NCBI RefSeq assembly: GCF_033958435.1 | Contig: NC_134150.1 | Span: 36,389,501 to 36,453,500, forward strand | Source of the DNA: Carettochelys insculpta | Taxonomy: Eukaryota > Chordata > Testudines > Carettochelyidae | Direction: 5' to 3' | Length of the DNA stretch: 64,000 nt | Shown here: in pieces, positions 34,901 to 44,790 of the stretch | Layout of the letters: every line of letters begins with the position of its first letter | How positions within the stretch are numbered: position 1 is the stretch's first letter | The notes under the pieces: generated by a model | What the model saw: the letters and a program-made list of their open reading frames with translations, nothing else | Databases searched by the model: none | What the model was told of the DNA's origin: nothing | Position numbers and translations under genes: made by a program

Positions 34901-36336
34901 AGTATCAGAGAGGTAGCCATGTTAGTCTGTATCAACAAAAATAACAAGAAGTCCTGTGGCACCTTATAGACTAATAGATTTATTTGGAGCATAAGCTTTT
35001 GAGGGCAAAGATCTACTTTGTCAGATGCATGTATTGCAAATTCCAGAGGCAGGTCTAAATATACAGGCTCATGAAAAGAAGGGAGTACCAATCAAGAGGA
35101 AGGCCAGATTTGACAAGGTCAGTTCAGTCAGGAAGGATGTGACCCACTTCCCGCAGCTGATGTGGAGGCATGAACACCAAAAGAGGAGAACCTGGGCCGC
35201 GTCTACATGTGCACGCTACTTCGAAGTAGCAGCGCCAACTTCGAAATAGCGTCCGTCACGGCTACACGTGTTCGGCGCTATTTCGAAGTTGAAATCGACG
35301 TTAGGCAGAGAGACGTCGAAGTCGCTAACCCCATGAGGGGATGGGAATAGCGCCCTACTTCGAAGTTGAACGTCAAAGTAGGGCACGTGTAGACGATCCG
35401 CATCCCGCAACATCAAAATAGCGGGGTCCGCCATGGCGGACATCAGCTGAGGGGTTGAGAGACACTCTCTCTCCAGCCCCTGCGGGGCTCTATGGTCACC
35501 GTGTGCAGCATCCCTTAGCCCAGTGCTTCTGGCTGCTGCTGCTGCAGCTGGGGATCCATGCTGCATGCACAGGGTCTGCAACCAGTTGTCAGCTCTGTGG
35601 ATCTTGTGTTGTTTAGTGCAACTGTGTCTGGGAGGGGCCCTTTAAGGGAGTGGCTAGCTGTTGAGTCCACCCTGTGACCCTGTCTGCAGCTGTTCCTCGC
35701 ACCCTTATTTCGATATGTGCTACTTTGGCGTGTAGACGTTCCCTGGCAGCGCCTATTTCGATGTGGTGCTGCCCAACGTCGAAGTTGAACGTCGATGTTT
35801 CCAGCCCTGGAGGACGTGTAGATGTTATTCATCGAAATAGACTGTTTCGATGTCGCTACATCGAAATAAGCTGTTTCGATGTAGCATACACGTGTAGACG
35901 TAGCCCTGGACAGTCTCCGTGTAAAAGAATAAATGGGCACAAATCAGATATCAGGAACACTAACATACAAAAACCTGTAGGAAAGCACTTCAATTTCCCT
36001 GGACACTCAGTAACAAATGTAAAAGGTACCATCTTGCAACAAAAAAATTTCAAAAACACACTCAAAACAGAAACTGCAGAGCTAAAATTCACTTGCAAAT
36101 TTGACAGCATCAGTCAAGGATTGAACAAAGACTAGGAATGACTGGCCAACTGCAAAAGCAGTTTCTGCTCTCTTGACGTTCATACCTCAACATCAGCTGC
36201 TGGGAGAGGGCCATGTCCTCTCTGACTGAATTGACTGCGTCAACTCTGGCCGACTTCTTGATTGGTACCCCCTACCTTTCGTGAGCCTGTATATTTAGAT
36301 TGCCTCTGGAATCTCCACTCCAATTCACCTGATGAT
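34901..36336 (+). mobile_element. Penelope-like element, left part of split host
   Basis: The head GTATCAGAGAGGTAGCCATG is followed by a minus-strand copy of the shared tail (AGTCCTGTGGCACCTTATAG near 34950), giving inverted terminal sequence as in Penelope-like elements. After an inserted MITE (35195-35905), a frame reads GKHFNFPGHS, then CKFDSISQGLNKD (about 35968-36135), the C-terminal end of a GIY-YIG-type domain. The element then runs to CTGATG at 36329-36334, where the large Harbinger element enters. The remainder is at 40369-40440. Confidence 0.62.
35195..35905 (-). mobile_element. Harbinger MITE M1 (minus), TSD CTG
   Basis: The termini GGCCGCGTCTACATGTG and ACACGTGTAGACGTAGCC are flanked by exact CTG copies (35192-35194 and 35906-35908). 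It is an internally deleted relative of the 4-kb Harbinger element at 36337-40368: on the minus strand it keeps the subterminal TATTTCGAT repeats, the CTCCCTTAAAGGG block, a start codon with a glutamine run (MDPQLQQQQPEALG, then stop) and the 3' terminal region. Everything between is gone. Confidence 0.88.
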
Positions 36337-36349
36337 AGCTACATCTACA

Positions 36350-36425
36350 CGTGTATGCTACATTGAAATAGCTTATTTCGATGTAGCGACATCGAAATAA
36401 GCTATTTCGATGAACAGCGTCGACA
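36350..36425. promoter_or_regulatory. Subterminal TATTTCGAT inverted repeats
   Basis: Alternating ATCGAAATA and TATTTCGAT words (for example at 36377, 36389 and 36403) form an inverted cluster just inside the left end. The three M-type MITEs keep the same cluster. These are the likely binding sites for the element's own Myb-like protein or transposase; this role is inferred from position. Confidence 0.5.
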
Positions 36426-36599
36426 CGTCCTCCAGGGCTGGTGCCGCCGACGTTCAACGTCGACGTTGGGCAGCACCACATCGAAGTTGGCGCTGCAGGG
36501 GAGCGTCTACTTGCCAAAGCGGCCCACATTGAAATAAGGGTGCCAGGAACAGCTGCAGACAGGGTCACAGGGCGGACTAGCACTACCGGGGCAACAGCT

Positions 36600-36620
36600 A
36601 TCCGCTCCCTTAAAGGGACC
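36600..36620 (+). promoter_or_regulatory. Conserved promoter-proximal CTCCCTTAAAGGG
   Basis: A palindromic CCCTTAAAGGG block about 80 bases upstream of the transposase start. The same block lies at the same place in all three M-type MITEs, so it may belong to the transposase promoter. Confidence 0.4.
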
Positions 36621-36701
36621 CTCCCAGACACACTCAGCCTGCACAGCACACGGTCTGCAGAGCCACAGACACGCACACCTCATCGAAGCAGTATGGACCC
36701 C

Positions 36702-36728
36702 CAGCAGCAGCAGCAGCAGCAGCAGCAG
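36702..36728 (+). repeat. (CAG)9 in transposase start region
   Basis: Nine pure CAG units encode the N-terminal polyglutamine of the transposase. The MITE relatives have shorter, interrupted versions (one CTG plus three or four CAG). Confidence 0.9.
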
Positions 36729-37195
36729 CCAGAGGTCCACACAGCCGCCCCTGCAGGAGCAGTGCTTGCCCTGCTCAATGCTATGCAAGAGGCAGCTGAC
36801 CACCTTTTATTCACAGAAGAGGAGCTGCCCCCAGGGGAGGAGGAAGCAGCCCCAGACCCTGCTGTCCTCTGCGCCACCCCCCCGCCTCCGCTGCACATGC
36901 CGTTGGCTGTGGAGCTACCCGACGAGCACTGACTGGTGGGAGCGGCTGGTGCTCAGCGAGTGGGACAATGAGCACTGGCTCCAGAACTTTCGCATGAGCT
37001 GGCAGACATTCCTGGAGCTCTGCCAGTGGCTCACCCCCCGCACTGAGGTACCAGGACACCTTCATGCGGCGTGCCCTCAGCATCGAGAAATGGGTCGGCA
37101 TCGCTGTCTGGAAGCTGGCCACTCCAGACAGCTACCGATCCATGGGGCAGCCATTTGGCATGGGCAAGGCCACCGTCGGGGCTGTCCTCATGGAG

Positions 37196-37314
37196 GTAAG
37201 AGGACCCACGGTGGGGGGAGGGTAGCCCTGGGGGTGGAGGGAGCCCTGGGGGGGGAGGGCCAGACACATCCTGCACACCCCTCACTGGTGCTCTCCCATG
37301 TCCTTCCCCTGCAT
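37196..37314 (+). other. Predicted transposase intron, acceptor lost
   Basis: The donor GAG|GTAAGA lies exactly where similarity to the transposase breaks, and similarity resumes at VVRAINALLLQRL (37315). The expected CAG acceptor reads CAT (37312-37314) after a pyrimidine tract. A second Harbinger copy at 50133-51222 has a donor, GAG|GTAAGC, at the same codon, which supports the intron. Confidence 0.65.
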
Positions 37315-38171
37315 GTCGTCCGCGCCATCAATGCCCTGCTCCTCCAGAGGCTCGTGTGGCTTGGGGACCCGGATGCCGCCATCGCGGGGTTTGCCATCCT
37401 GGGCTTCCCAAATTGCTTTGGGGCTCTGGATGGGACCCATATCCCCATCAGAGCTCTGGAGCACAGCGGAGGATGCTTCCTGAACAGAAAGGGCTACCAT
37501 TCTGTGGTCCTCCAGGCCTTGGTGGACAGCCGGGGCCGCTTCCTGGACATTTATGTTGGCTGGCCTGGTAGCACCCACGACGCCCGGGTGTTCAGGAATT
37601 CGGGCCTGTGCCGCTGGCTGGAGGCAGGGACCCACATCCCCCAGCGGGAGATCCCTGTGGGGGACACCACTATGCCCCTCTGCGTCATCGCAGACGTGGC
37701 ATACCCCCTCCAGCCCTGTCTCATGCACCCTTACAGGGGCCATCTGTCAGCCAGCCAGGAGCGCTTCAACATGTGCCTGAACCATGTGTGCCAGGTGGTT
37801 GAGCGCACTTTTGGCCGCCTCAAAGGGCGCTGGAGGTGTCTCCTCACCAGCCTTGATGCAGGCCCCACCAACATCCCCCAGATTGTGGGCGTGTGCAGCA
37901 CACTCCACAACCTGGTGGAGAGCAAGGGGGAGGCATTCTTTCAGGGCTGGGCTGTGGAGGCTGGCAGGGCTGACATGCAGCCACCCGCTGCCCCCAGTTG
38001 CCAGGTGGACCCCGAGGGGATCCAGGTCCAGGAGGCCCTGCGGGCCCATTTTGACCAGGCCGCGGGGTGAACGCTGGCAGGCCCCCCACTGCACACCCCC
38101 ATCCTCCACAACACTCCCTGCCCCCACGCCACAGAGCACCCAAGAGCACAACCCCCCCGACTTTTCTTGCA

Positions 38172-38177
38172 AATAAA
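38172..38177 (+). terminator. Transposase polyadenylation signal
   Basis: AATAAA about 100 bases after the transposase stop, the likely polyadenylation signal of the transposase transcript. Confidence 0.6.
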
Positions 38178-38219
38178 AATGGAGCTGTTGTATTTGAAAC
38201 CAAAAAACAGTGAATTCTC

Positions 38220-38345
38220 TTATATTAATACTAACAATATATATAGATATATATATAGTAAGAACAAAAGGGGGGAACTATTTACATGGGGGGGCAGGTA
38301 CCATAAAAGAATAGGGGTCTAACACAAACTATATACACAAATATA
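38220..38345. other. AT-rich spacer between convergent genes
   Basis: TA-rich sequence (ATATATATAG and related) separates the transposase and Myb-like 3' ends. No gene is seen. Confidence 0.5.
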
Positions 38346-38639
38346 TGATGGGGGATATGTACAAAGGGGGGGGTCCACATCGTGGGCCCCACACACCTCT
38401 ACTGTCCGGCGCCCAGGGTTGGCGGGCACGATCCTCGCCTCGGCCTCAGCCCTGGCTGAGGCTGGCTGGGGGCTGGGTGAACCAGCAGGTATGTCCGGCG
38501 GGTGTCAGCAGGACCCAGGTCCCCCTTGGCAGAAGGCCCCAGGGTGGCAGATGGCGGTCGGAGCAGCGGGTGGAGCAGTGGGCAGGGCGGGCAGAGCGGC
38601 AGGCGGCGCGGCATGGGGGGCCAGGTAGTCCACTATGCA

Positions 38640-39933
38640 CTCGAAAGTGCACATAAAGGCCCCCCCATGCCTCCTGGCACCAGGCCAGCACCCGCTCTTG
38701 CAGTTCCAGCCGCCGCTCGTCCACCCTCAGGCGCCGCTCTGACATCTCCAGCTCATGCTGGAGGGTCGCGAGCAGCTGGGGGTCTGTCGCTGTCCTCTGG
38801 TGGTGGTGGCTCCACCATCAGCCCTGCCCTGGGGCTGGTCGGTGCTCCGCCGAGGGGCTGGCCTGCTGGGATGGCCCCGGTGGGCTCTCCGGGACCACGG
38901 ACACCTCACCAGTGCTCTCCGGGCCCTCCGATGGTGCAGCTGCAGAACACAAGGGGGAAGAAGAGTGGAGACAGCCGTTAATGTGACCCTGAGCCGTGGC
39001 CCTTGTCCCCCCACCCCTCTGCTGCTGGTTCCCCATCCCCGTCCCCGGGAGATGCTGCTGCTGCTGCTGATGGGTGTCTCATACCCTCCCCCTCGGGGGA
39101 CCCTATGTTCCGCTCCCCCCATCCCCAGGGATGGGGCATGGCACTGTCCTGCTCGGGGGGCAGGGGCTGATGCACTCTTCTGAGGGACATGCCACTGCTG
39201 TCCTTGGGGCCATGGTCATCTGGGCATGTGGAGGGCCCTGGTCATGTCTGTTGTCCCCGCCCCTCAACCCCGGGGGTGTGCACCGGGGGGGTACATACCT
39301 GACAGTCCGCTCCCACGGTCGGGGGACACCCTCTGGGCGGACGCCCTGCTGGAGCTCCGGGACGGCAGGATGATGTGGAGCCCCCCGTCACTGGAGGAGG
39401 ATTCCCCCTCCTCCTCTGGCATCCTAGGGGTGGCCTCCTGGGGGGACCCCTGGGGTGTGGGGCTTGCCTCCGGGGCGGACTCCGCCTCCGGGGCCTGCTG
39501 GGGCTCGTCAGCCAAGGTGTCAAGAGTCGCCGGCGGGGAGGAGGTGTACCGGGGGCCCAGGATGGCCCTGAGCTCCCTGTAAAAGGGACAAGTGGAGGGG
39601 GTGGCCCCCAGATTGGCTGGCTGCATCCTGGCCCCGTGTGTAACCCTGCCGCAGCTCCTTAACCTTACTCCTGACGTGGTCAGGAGTGCGGGCAGGGTGA
39701 CCCCAGGCAGCCAGGCCCTCGGCCAGCCGAGCGAATGCATCTGCGTTCTGCCTCTTGCTCCCGATTACCTGGAGCACCTCCTCCTCACTCCAGAGCCCCA
39801 GCAGGTCCCGGATCTCGGCCTCCGTCCAGGAGGGGCCCTGCTGCCTTTTCCCAGGCTGGCTGGATGCCTGGGAGCCCTGGCTCCCCTTGGGGGGGGTGCC
39901 CTGGGGGCGCTTGGGGGGCTGGCGGGTGGCCAT
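38640..39933 (-). pseudogene. Harbinger Myb/SANT-like gene, frameshifted
   Basis: The second Harbinger protein binds element ends and helps move the transposase to the nucleus and DNA. The start at 39933 (minus) gives a basic Pro/Gln-rich leader, then a SANT/trihelix-like domain at residues 35-100 (SWTEAEIRDLLGLW, DHVRSKVKELRQGY). A frameshift near 39605 leads to STCPFYRELRAILGPR and an acidic tail, EEEGESSSSDGG. A donor GTATGT at 39298-39293 and an acceptor at 38941-38940 suggest a 359-bp intron. The second exon has EGPESTGEVSVVPESPPGP and, after another shift near 38815, a coiled-coil end ELEMSERRLRVDERRLEL. The 3' limit is approximate. Confidence 0.82.
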
Positions 39934-40368
39934 CGCAGCGGGGGGGTGGCTTGCGGCTGCAGAGGTGTGTGCAGGCTAGCCGTGTGGTAATGCTGCTGCC
40001 TGCCCACGCTCTCAGCTTCCTGCACAGGAAGGCAGGGGGAGGGAAGCTTTAAGGGGCCGCTGCACAAGGCGACCATGGAGCTCAGGGGCTGGAGAGAGCG
40101 TCTCTCAACCCCTCAGCTGATGGCCGCCATGGAGGACCCCGCTCTTTCGATGTTGCGGGGCGTGGATCGGCCACACGTGCCCTACTTCGATGTTCAACAT
40201 CAAAGTAGGGCACTATTCCCATCCCCTGATGGGGATAGCAACTTCGATGTCTCGCTGCCTTACGTCAATGTCAACTTCGAAATAGCGCTCACCCCGTGTA
40301 TACGTGGCGGGAGCTATTTTGAAGTTGGCATGGCTACTTTGAAGTAGCCAGCACGTGTAGACACGGCT

Positions 40369-40445
40369 GATACGAGTCTTTGCCCATGAAAGCTTATGCT
40401 CCAAAAAATCTGTTAGTCTATAAGGTGCCACAGGACTTCTCTTGT
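40369..40445 (+). mobile_element. Penelope-like element, right part of split host
   Basis: GTCTTTGCCCATGAAAGC, then CTATAAGGTGCCACAGGACTT is the shared 3' tail that completes the copy broken at 36336. The repeated GAT marks the junction. Confidence 0.75.
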
Positions 40446-40769
40446 GCAATACATCACATTGTAAATATCACAAATGGTGTGTGTGAGCATCTTGCTACAG
40501 ACAGAATTGACTTTACCAGAATAAAAAATGGCAAAATGAAGAAAAATGTACAGAGATTAAATTCCTGACATGGCCAGTCATAGTTGGCCTCTTTGGGCTT
40601 TTGTAATTCTAGCCTCTCTGATTCTCCTTCTATCTCTTCAACTATTCCATTAGTATCTCTTCTAGTGAGTCATTGTCATCTCTTTTCCTGATCTGCATGA
40701 GAGTCCCTGAAAGCTCTGTGCTTGTCTGTCTCCTCCTTTCCTTTCTTTGGGTAACTTTAGTCTTCTTAC

Positions 40770-40960
40770 GTGTGTAAATGCTGACAAGCAGACTCAAACC
40801 TGGGACCTCTGGAGCTTAGTGCATGAGTTTGAGCTAAAAGTCAACTGCATCTCATCTATGGCTGTAGAAAGGTCTTGTTCTGTCTCTGTGTAAGTGGTCT
40901 AAGTGCCACTTACATAGGACAGTGAACTACACCCCATGTGTGTGGGTTACACATGGCTTC
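40770..40960 (-). mobile_element. Possible tRNA-derived SINE (minus)
   Basis: On the minus strand, GGTCCCAGGTTTGAGTCTGC resembles a B-box region, preceded by a weak A-box-like stretch. The assignment is tentative. Confidence 0.35.
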
Positions 40961-41640
40961 TGTTTCTATCCAGATGACTCCCAAAGCACTCTCTCCATCT
41001 TGACCTCACCCTCTATCTCATCCCACATTTCAAGCTGTCTCTTTGATATCACCTCTTGGATTTTGTACTGTTAACTTAAACTTTATCAGACTAGAGCAGA
41101 ACTTGCCCTTTCCCCCCGACCCTTCCCACTTCCTCCATTCTCTCTCAATTTTGACACCACCACCATTCTCCCTGTCATTCTCACTGACAGCCTGGGGATT
41201 CTTTTTGAATTATCCCCCTCCTTCTTTCTGCACATAGTCCAGTCATGCCCAAATTTTCAACATCTTTCTCCATAACATCTATGAACTAACCTGTCTATAT
41301 TTTCGGGACATTACTAAAACTCTCATCTATGTCTTAGTCAGATCACATCCTGAATAATCTGGTCTCCTCCATTGTGGTCTCCTGGAAACATGCATCCTTA
41401 AATTCCAGCCACACAAATTGCAATTGGTAAAATTAATCTCCCTTGCTTGTCACTCTGACCATTGTACTCCCAAGCTCAACCCCTCTCTTAGCTCCTTTGT
41501 GTCAAGTTCTGGTTCTTCTCCTTAGTTCGAAGCCCCCCTGCAATTTTACCCCTACCCCTATATATACTCATCTTATTGCATTACCTCTTTGCCTTGAACA
41601 TTGTCAGTTTTCACAATGGATTAGCAGTAACTTTCTAACA
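40961..41640 (+). mobile_element. L2-type LINE 3' fragment
   Basis: A broken frame reads YPDDSQSTLSIL, SCLFDITSWIL and TTILPVILTDSLGI, matching the order of the L2 reverse transcriptase tail (YxDDxQ, CLxDIxxWM, LGxxxD). The downstream sequence has the Pro/Leu-rich 3' part, with ATCTCCCTTGCTTGTCACTC. 5'-truncated and decayed. Confidence 0.65.
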
Positions 41641-42632
41641 AATTAATCAGCACTAATTTCACTGACTACTAAAAAATATTTCAGGTAGAACCCACTGGTT
41701 GTACTGCTGATGTGAACTAGTGATATCAATGGCATGTTACATGAGGACTTTCACTGAGCAATCCTACAACACTTTTTTTCTACTGAATTGGTCTCAGCCT
41801 GTGAAAGCTGTGAGTGACCAGGTGCTCAGCTATTTTATTGATGGGGCCAGTGTAAGACCAGGTACGCACCAAAATGGCTGCTGTCATATATCTACAAATG
41901 CAACTTTTATGAAGACATGTTTCCAGCACTGATTTTCTCCTATGTAGCTGAGTTCACCAGTTTGTAACTTGAAACAGGCAAAGATGTTGAATGCTTGACA
42001 AACAGACTGTAAGTTCCCCTAAATGTGTGAGTACTTTATCTATTTTGGCACCTTAGAACAAATCTGAGCAGATATCAGACACAGCAGGGTGGGATAGCTG
42101 AACTCCGATTACTATTATTTCTAGATTTCTGGTTACTTTCTAACAGTTATCACCTCTCCCTATTGAGGCCCAGACTTCTATTGACATTAGCAAGAATGAT
42201 GTGTGTCTAGGGAAAGAATATCAGTATTAATAGGCAGCTAGGAAGTTAATGTCAGTTACTACCTTAGGAGGTATATGAATGATTTAGCATCTTTTATAAA
42301 TGGAACAATTCTCTCTTATCGTATTTGGAAATTAAGACAAACTTCTACTTGCCTGAACAGTTTGTAGCTGAGCATCCAAAATTTTAGACCGTTCCCAGAT
42401 TTGTTCTCTTGTCCATTATCAAATGTGCTAAGTAGTTATTGATCCAGAGCTCTGGATGTTCACATCCACTATGGGGCACCTTCTATCAAAGACAGAAGAC
42501 TGATCTACATTCCATCTGAACCTAGAACTATAAAGTCCTCTTTAATTTCATTATTGTGGGTGGAGTTACCTTTAAAGTTAACAGAAGTTGAACAGCGTGT
42601 CTAGTATCAGAAACAATCTGAAAAACTTTCTT
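41641..42632. other. Intron, no feature seen
   Basis: No exon or repeat recognised. Confidence 0.4.
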
Positions 42633-42635
42633 ATA

Positions 42636-43042
42636 GGCTATGTCTACACTAGAGTGATCTGTCAACAGAAGTCACTCTCAGAAGAGATCCTCCGACAAAA
42701 CCGATGTCAACAGATCACGGCCACACGTGCAGACTGTTTGCTCTATCAATCCGCTTTGTTGACAGAGAGTGGCCAGACTGCCCAGCAGCTCTCTTGACAG
42801 AATGGCCAGCCAGAAGCACAGCAGACAGGGCTGCTCGGTGACCCAGAAGTCCTGTGTGTTGACAGAGGGCCCCTCGCCAAGAGCTTATACATGGCTTTTT
42901 GTCGACAGATTCTGTTGAGAAAGGAGTTCTGCCTCATGGGGATTGGCAAAAGTCTGTTGACAAAAGTGCTGAGTTCTGTCAAAAATATGTCGACAGAATG
43001 AATTTTTATGGTGAATGCTCCACGGGTTTTGTAGACGTAGGC
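42636..43042. mobile_element. Harbinger-type MITE, TGTCGACA subfamily, copy 2
   Basis: GGCTATGTCTACACTAG and GTAGACGTAGGC are inverted ends flanked by ATA (42633-42635 and 43043-43045). The interior has repeated CTGTCAACAGA/TTGTCGACAG motifs. Confidence 0.75.
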
Positions 43043-43045
43043 ATA

Positions 43046-43374
43046 GCTGTAGCCATAGTGTATAATAGTATAAATGTTTTCGTTTCATAGGCCAAAATTT
43101 AGTCAAAATGCTATATACCTATATTTTATTATTTTTGTTTGAGCGCAGCAGACTCAAGTTTTTAAAATGTGTGTACACAAGTATTGTGATTGCTTGTATA
43201 AATCAAGCATTTCAGAGAGTGAATGTGAGGCTGAATAGTATCATCTACCTTATATGGATCGGCAAAATAAGGCATAAAAATGGTAAATAACTTGCACAAG
43301 ACAATATCTAGTTAGTGTCAGAAGTAAGAACTCCTTTAATGTAGTCCACTGCATCAGTGGCTGAAAAGCTTATC
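43046..43374. other. Intron, no feature seen
   Basis: Short AT-rich gap between two MITEs. Nothing recognised. Confidence 0.4.
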
Positions 43375-43377
43375 TTA

Positions 43378-44034
43378 GGCTACGTCTACACGTGCAGCCA
43401 ACATCGAAATAGCTTATTTCGATGTTGCGACATCGAAATAGGCTATTTCGATGAATAACGTCTACACGTCCTCCAGGGCCGGCAACGTCGATGTTCAACT
43501 TCAACGTTGCTCAGCCCAACATCGAAATAGGCGCAGCAAGGGAACGTCTACACGTCAAAGTAGCACACATCGAAATAGGGATGCCAGGCACAGCTGCAGA
43601 CAGGGTCACAGGGCGGACTCAACAGCCAGCCGCTCCCTTAAAGGGCCCCTCCCAGACACAATTGCACTAAACAACACAAGATACACAGAGCTGACAACTG
43701 GTTGCAGACCCTGTGCCTGCAGCATAGATCCCCAGCTGCCGCAGAAGCAGCCAGAAGCCCTGGGCTAAGGGCTGCTGCCCACGGTGACCATAGAGCCCAG
43801 CAGGGGCTGGAGAGAGAGCATCTCTCAACCCCCCAGCTGATGGCCGCCATGGAGGACCCAGCAATTTCGACGTTGCGGGACGCGGATCGTCTACACGGTC
43901 CCTACTTTGATGTTGAACGTCGAAGTAGGGCGCTATTCCTAGCTCCTCATGAGGTTAGCGACTTCGACGTCTCGCCGCCTAACGTCGAAGTTGGTGCCGC
44001 TACTTCGAAGTAGCGTGCACGTGTAGACGCAGCC
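43378..44034 (+). mobile_element. Harbinger MITE M2 (plus), TSD TTA
   Basis: GGCTACGTCTACACGTG and CACGTGTAGACGCAGCC, flanked by TTA (43375-43377 and 44035-44037). It has the same deletion structure as M1 and M3 and the same orientation as the 4-kb element. Its vestigial start codon is ATA instead of ATG (DPQLPQKQPEALG follows). Confidence 0.88.
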
Positions 44035-44091
44035 TTATTGTCCAGGGCAGGATCACTGTTACTAAGTCATTCTTGATACACTACTTTTAAG

Positions 44092-44790
44092 TAATAAGGA
44101 GTCCTGTGGCACCTTAGAGATTAATGACTATATTACGTTGTGAGCTTTCATGGGTAAAACCCACTTCTTCAGAAGAATATGGAGTGGAAAAACAGAATCC
44201 AGGAAGTGAGGGTTGTGGGGAGGAAAGAAAGTTACCTGTCACTAGTACGACCAGATTGTGTTGCAAATTAAATTGAATGTGTCTCATCCTTGTTACTATC
44301 AAAGGTGGGGAAATTGCCCTTGTAATACAGAAGCCAATTAAGATGCCTATTCAGGCCAAGGTTAATTGTGTTAAACTTGCAAATTAATTCCAATTCAGAT
44401 GTCTCCCTCTTTAATCTTGTGGTAAAATTATTTAAGCAGATGAATGGCCACTTTTAAATCCATTATTGAATGTCTAGGGAGGTTAAAATGGTCACGTACA
44501 GGTTTGTGTGTGTAACCATTCCTGATGTCAGATTTATGTCCATTTATCCTTTGGTGCAGAGACTGTCCACTTTGTCCAATACATATGGCAGAGGGTCATT
44601 TCTGGCACCTGATGGCACATATATGATACTAGTGCGTGCAAGTAAGTTCATGTGTTCATCTTCATGCACCATAGGTGATAAGTATTACCTTTTTTTGCTG
44701 CAGACTGGGAAGCTCTCAAAAAGTCCTTCATTTTATAAGGCTGGTGACCCAGAAAGACAAAATATACCCCCTGTTGATGGCATGCTCATT
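44092..44790 (-). mobile_element. Penelope-like element, second subfamily (minus)
   Basis: On the minus strand the tail ends CTAAGGTGCCACAGGACTCC. Upstream are GAAAGCTCACAACG and the hairpin TGGGTTTTACCCA. Further upstream a broken frame reads DHFNLPRHSIMDLKVAI, which matches the GKHFNFPGHS block of the copy at 34901. Frames are broken by stops. Confidence 0.6.

Larger units (their letters stand above)
36693..38070 (+). pseudogene. Harbinger (HARBI1-like) transposase, disrupted
   Basis: A DDE transposase of the DDE_Tnp_4/HARBI1 family, which cuts and reinserts the element as a nuclear enzyme. The start at 36693 opens MDP plus nine Gln. A frameshift in the C7 run 36877-36883 leads to STDWWERLVLSEWDNEHWL, and a second in the C6 run 37034-37039 leads to LRYQDTFMRRALSIEKWV up to GKATVGAVLME at 37195. 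A predicted 119-bp intron (37196-37314) follows. The C-terminal exon has GALDGTHIPI (Asp 37429), GSTHDARVF (Asp 37579) and VVERTFGRLKGRWR (Glu 37801), so the catalytic triad is intact. The stop is at 38068-38070. Without the two indels and the acceptor change the length would be usual for the family. Confidence 0.92.
36337..40368 (+). mobile_element. Near-complete PIF/Harbinger transposon
   Basis: A 4,032-bp element with inverted ends AGCTACATCTACACGTG and CACGTGTAGACACGGCT, flanked by GAT on both sides (36334-36336 and 40369-40371). It carries both genes expected of animal Harbinger elements: a DDE transposase (+) and a Myb/SANT-like DNA-binding protein (-), arranged tail to tail across an AT-rich 38220-38345 spacer. 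It sits inside a Penelope-like element. Several small lesions in both genes show it is no longer active, although it looks relatively young. Confidence 0.93.

Noticed and set aside
35216..35581. 121-residue frames inside the M-type MITEs
   Set aside because: They read across terminal repeats and vestigial transposase sequence; the only meaningful coding remnant is the MDP-polyQ start.
37282..37743. Long minus-strand frame opposite the transposase
   Set aside because: It mirrors the conserved DDE exon on the other strand; GC-rich antisense shadow without domain features.
36766..38070. Single 434-residue open frame as an intact transposase
   Set aside because: Its first part reads through the wrong frame between two C-run indels and then through a predicted intron; only 37315-38070 is true transposase sequence in that frame.
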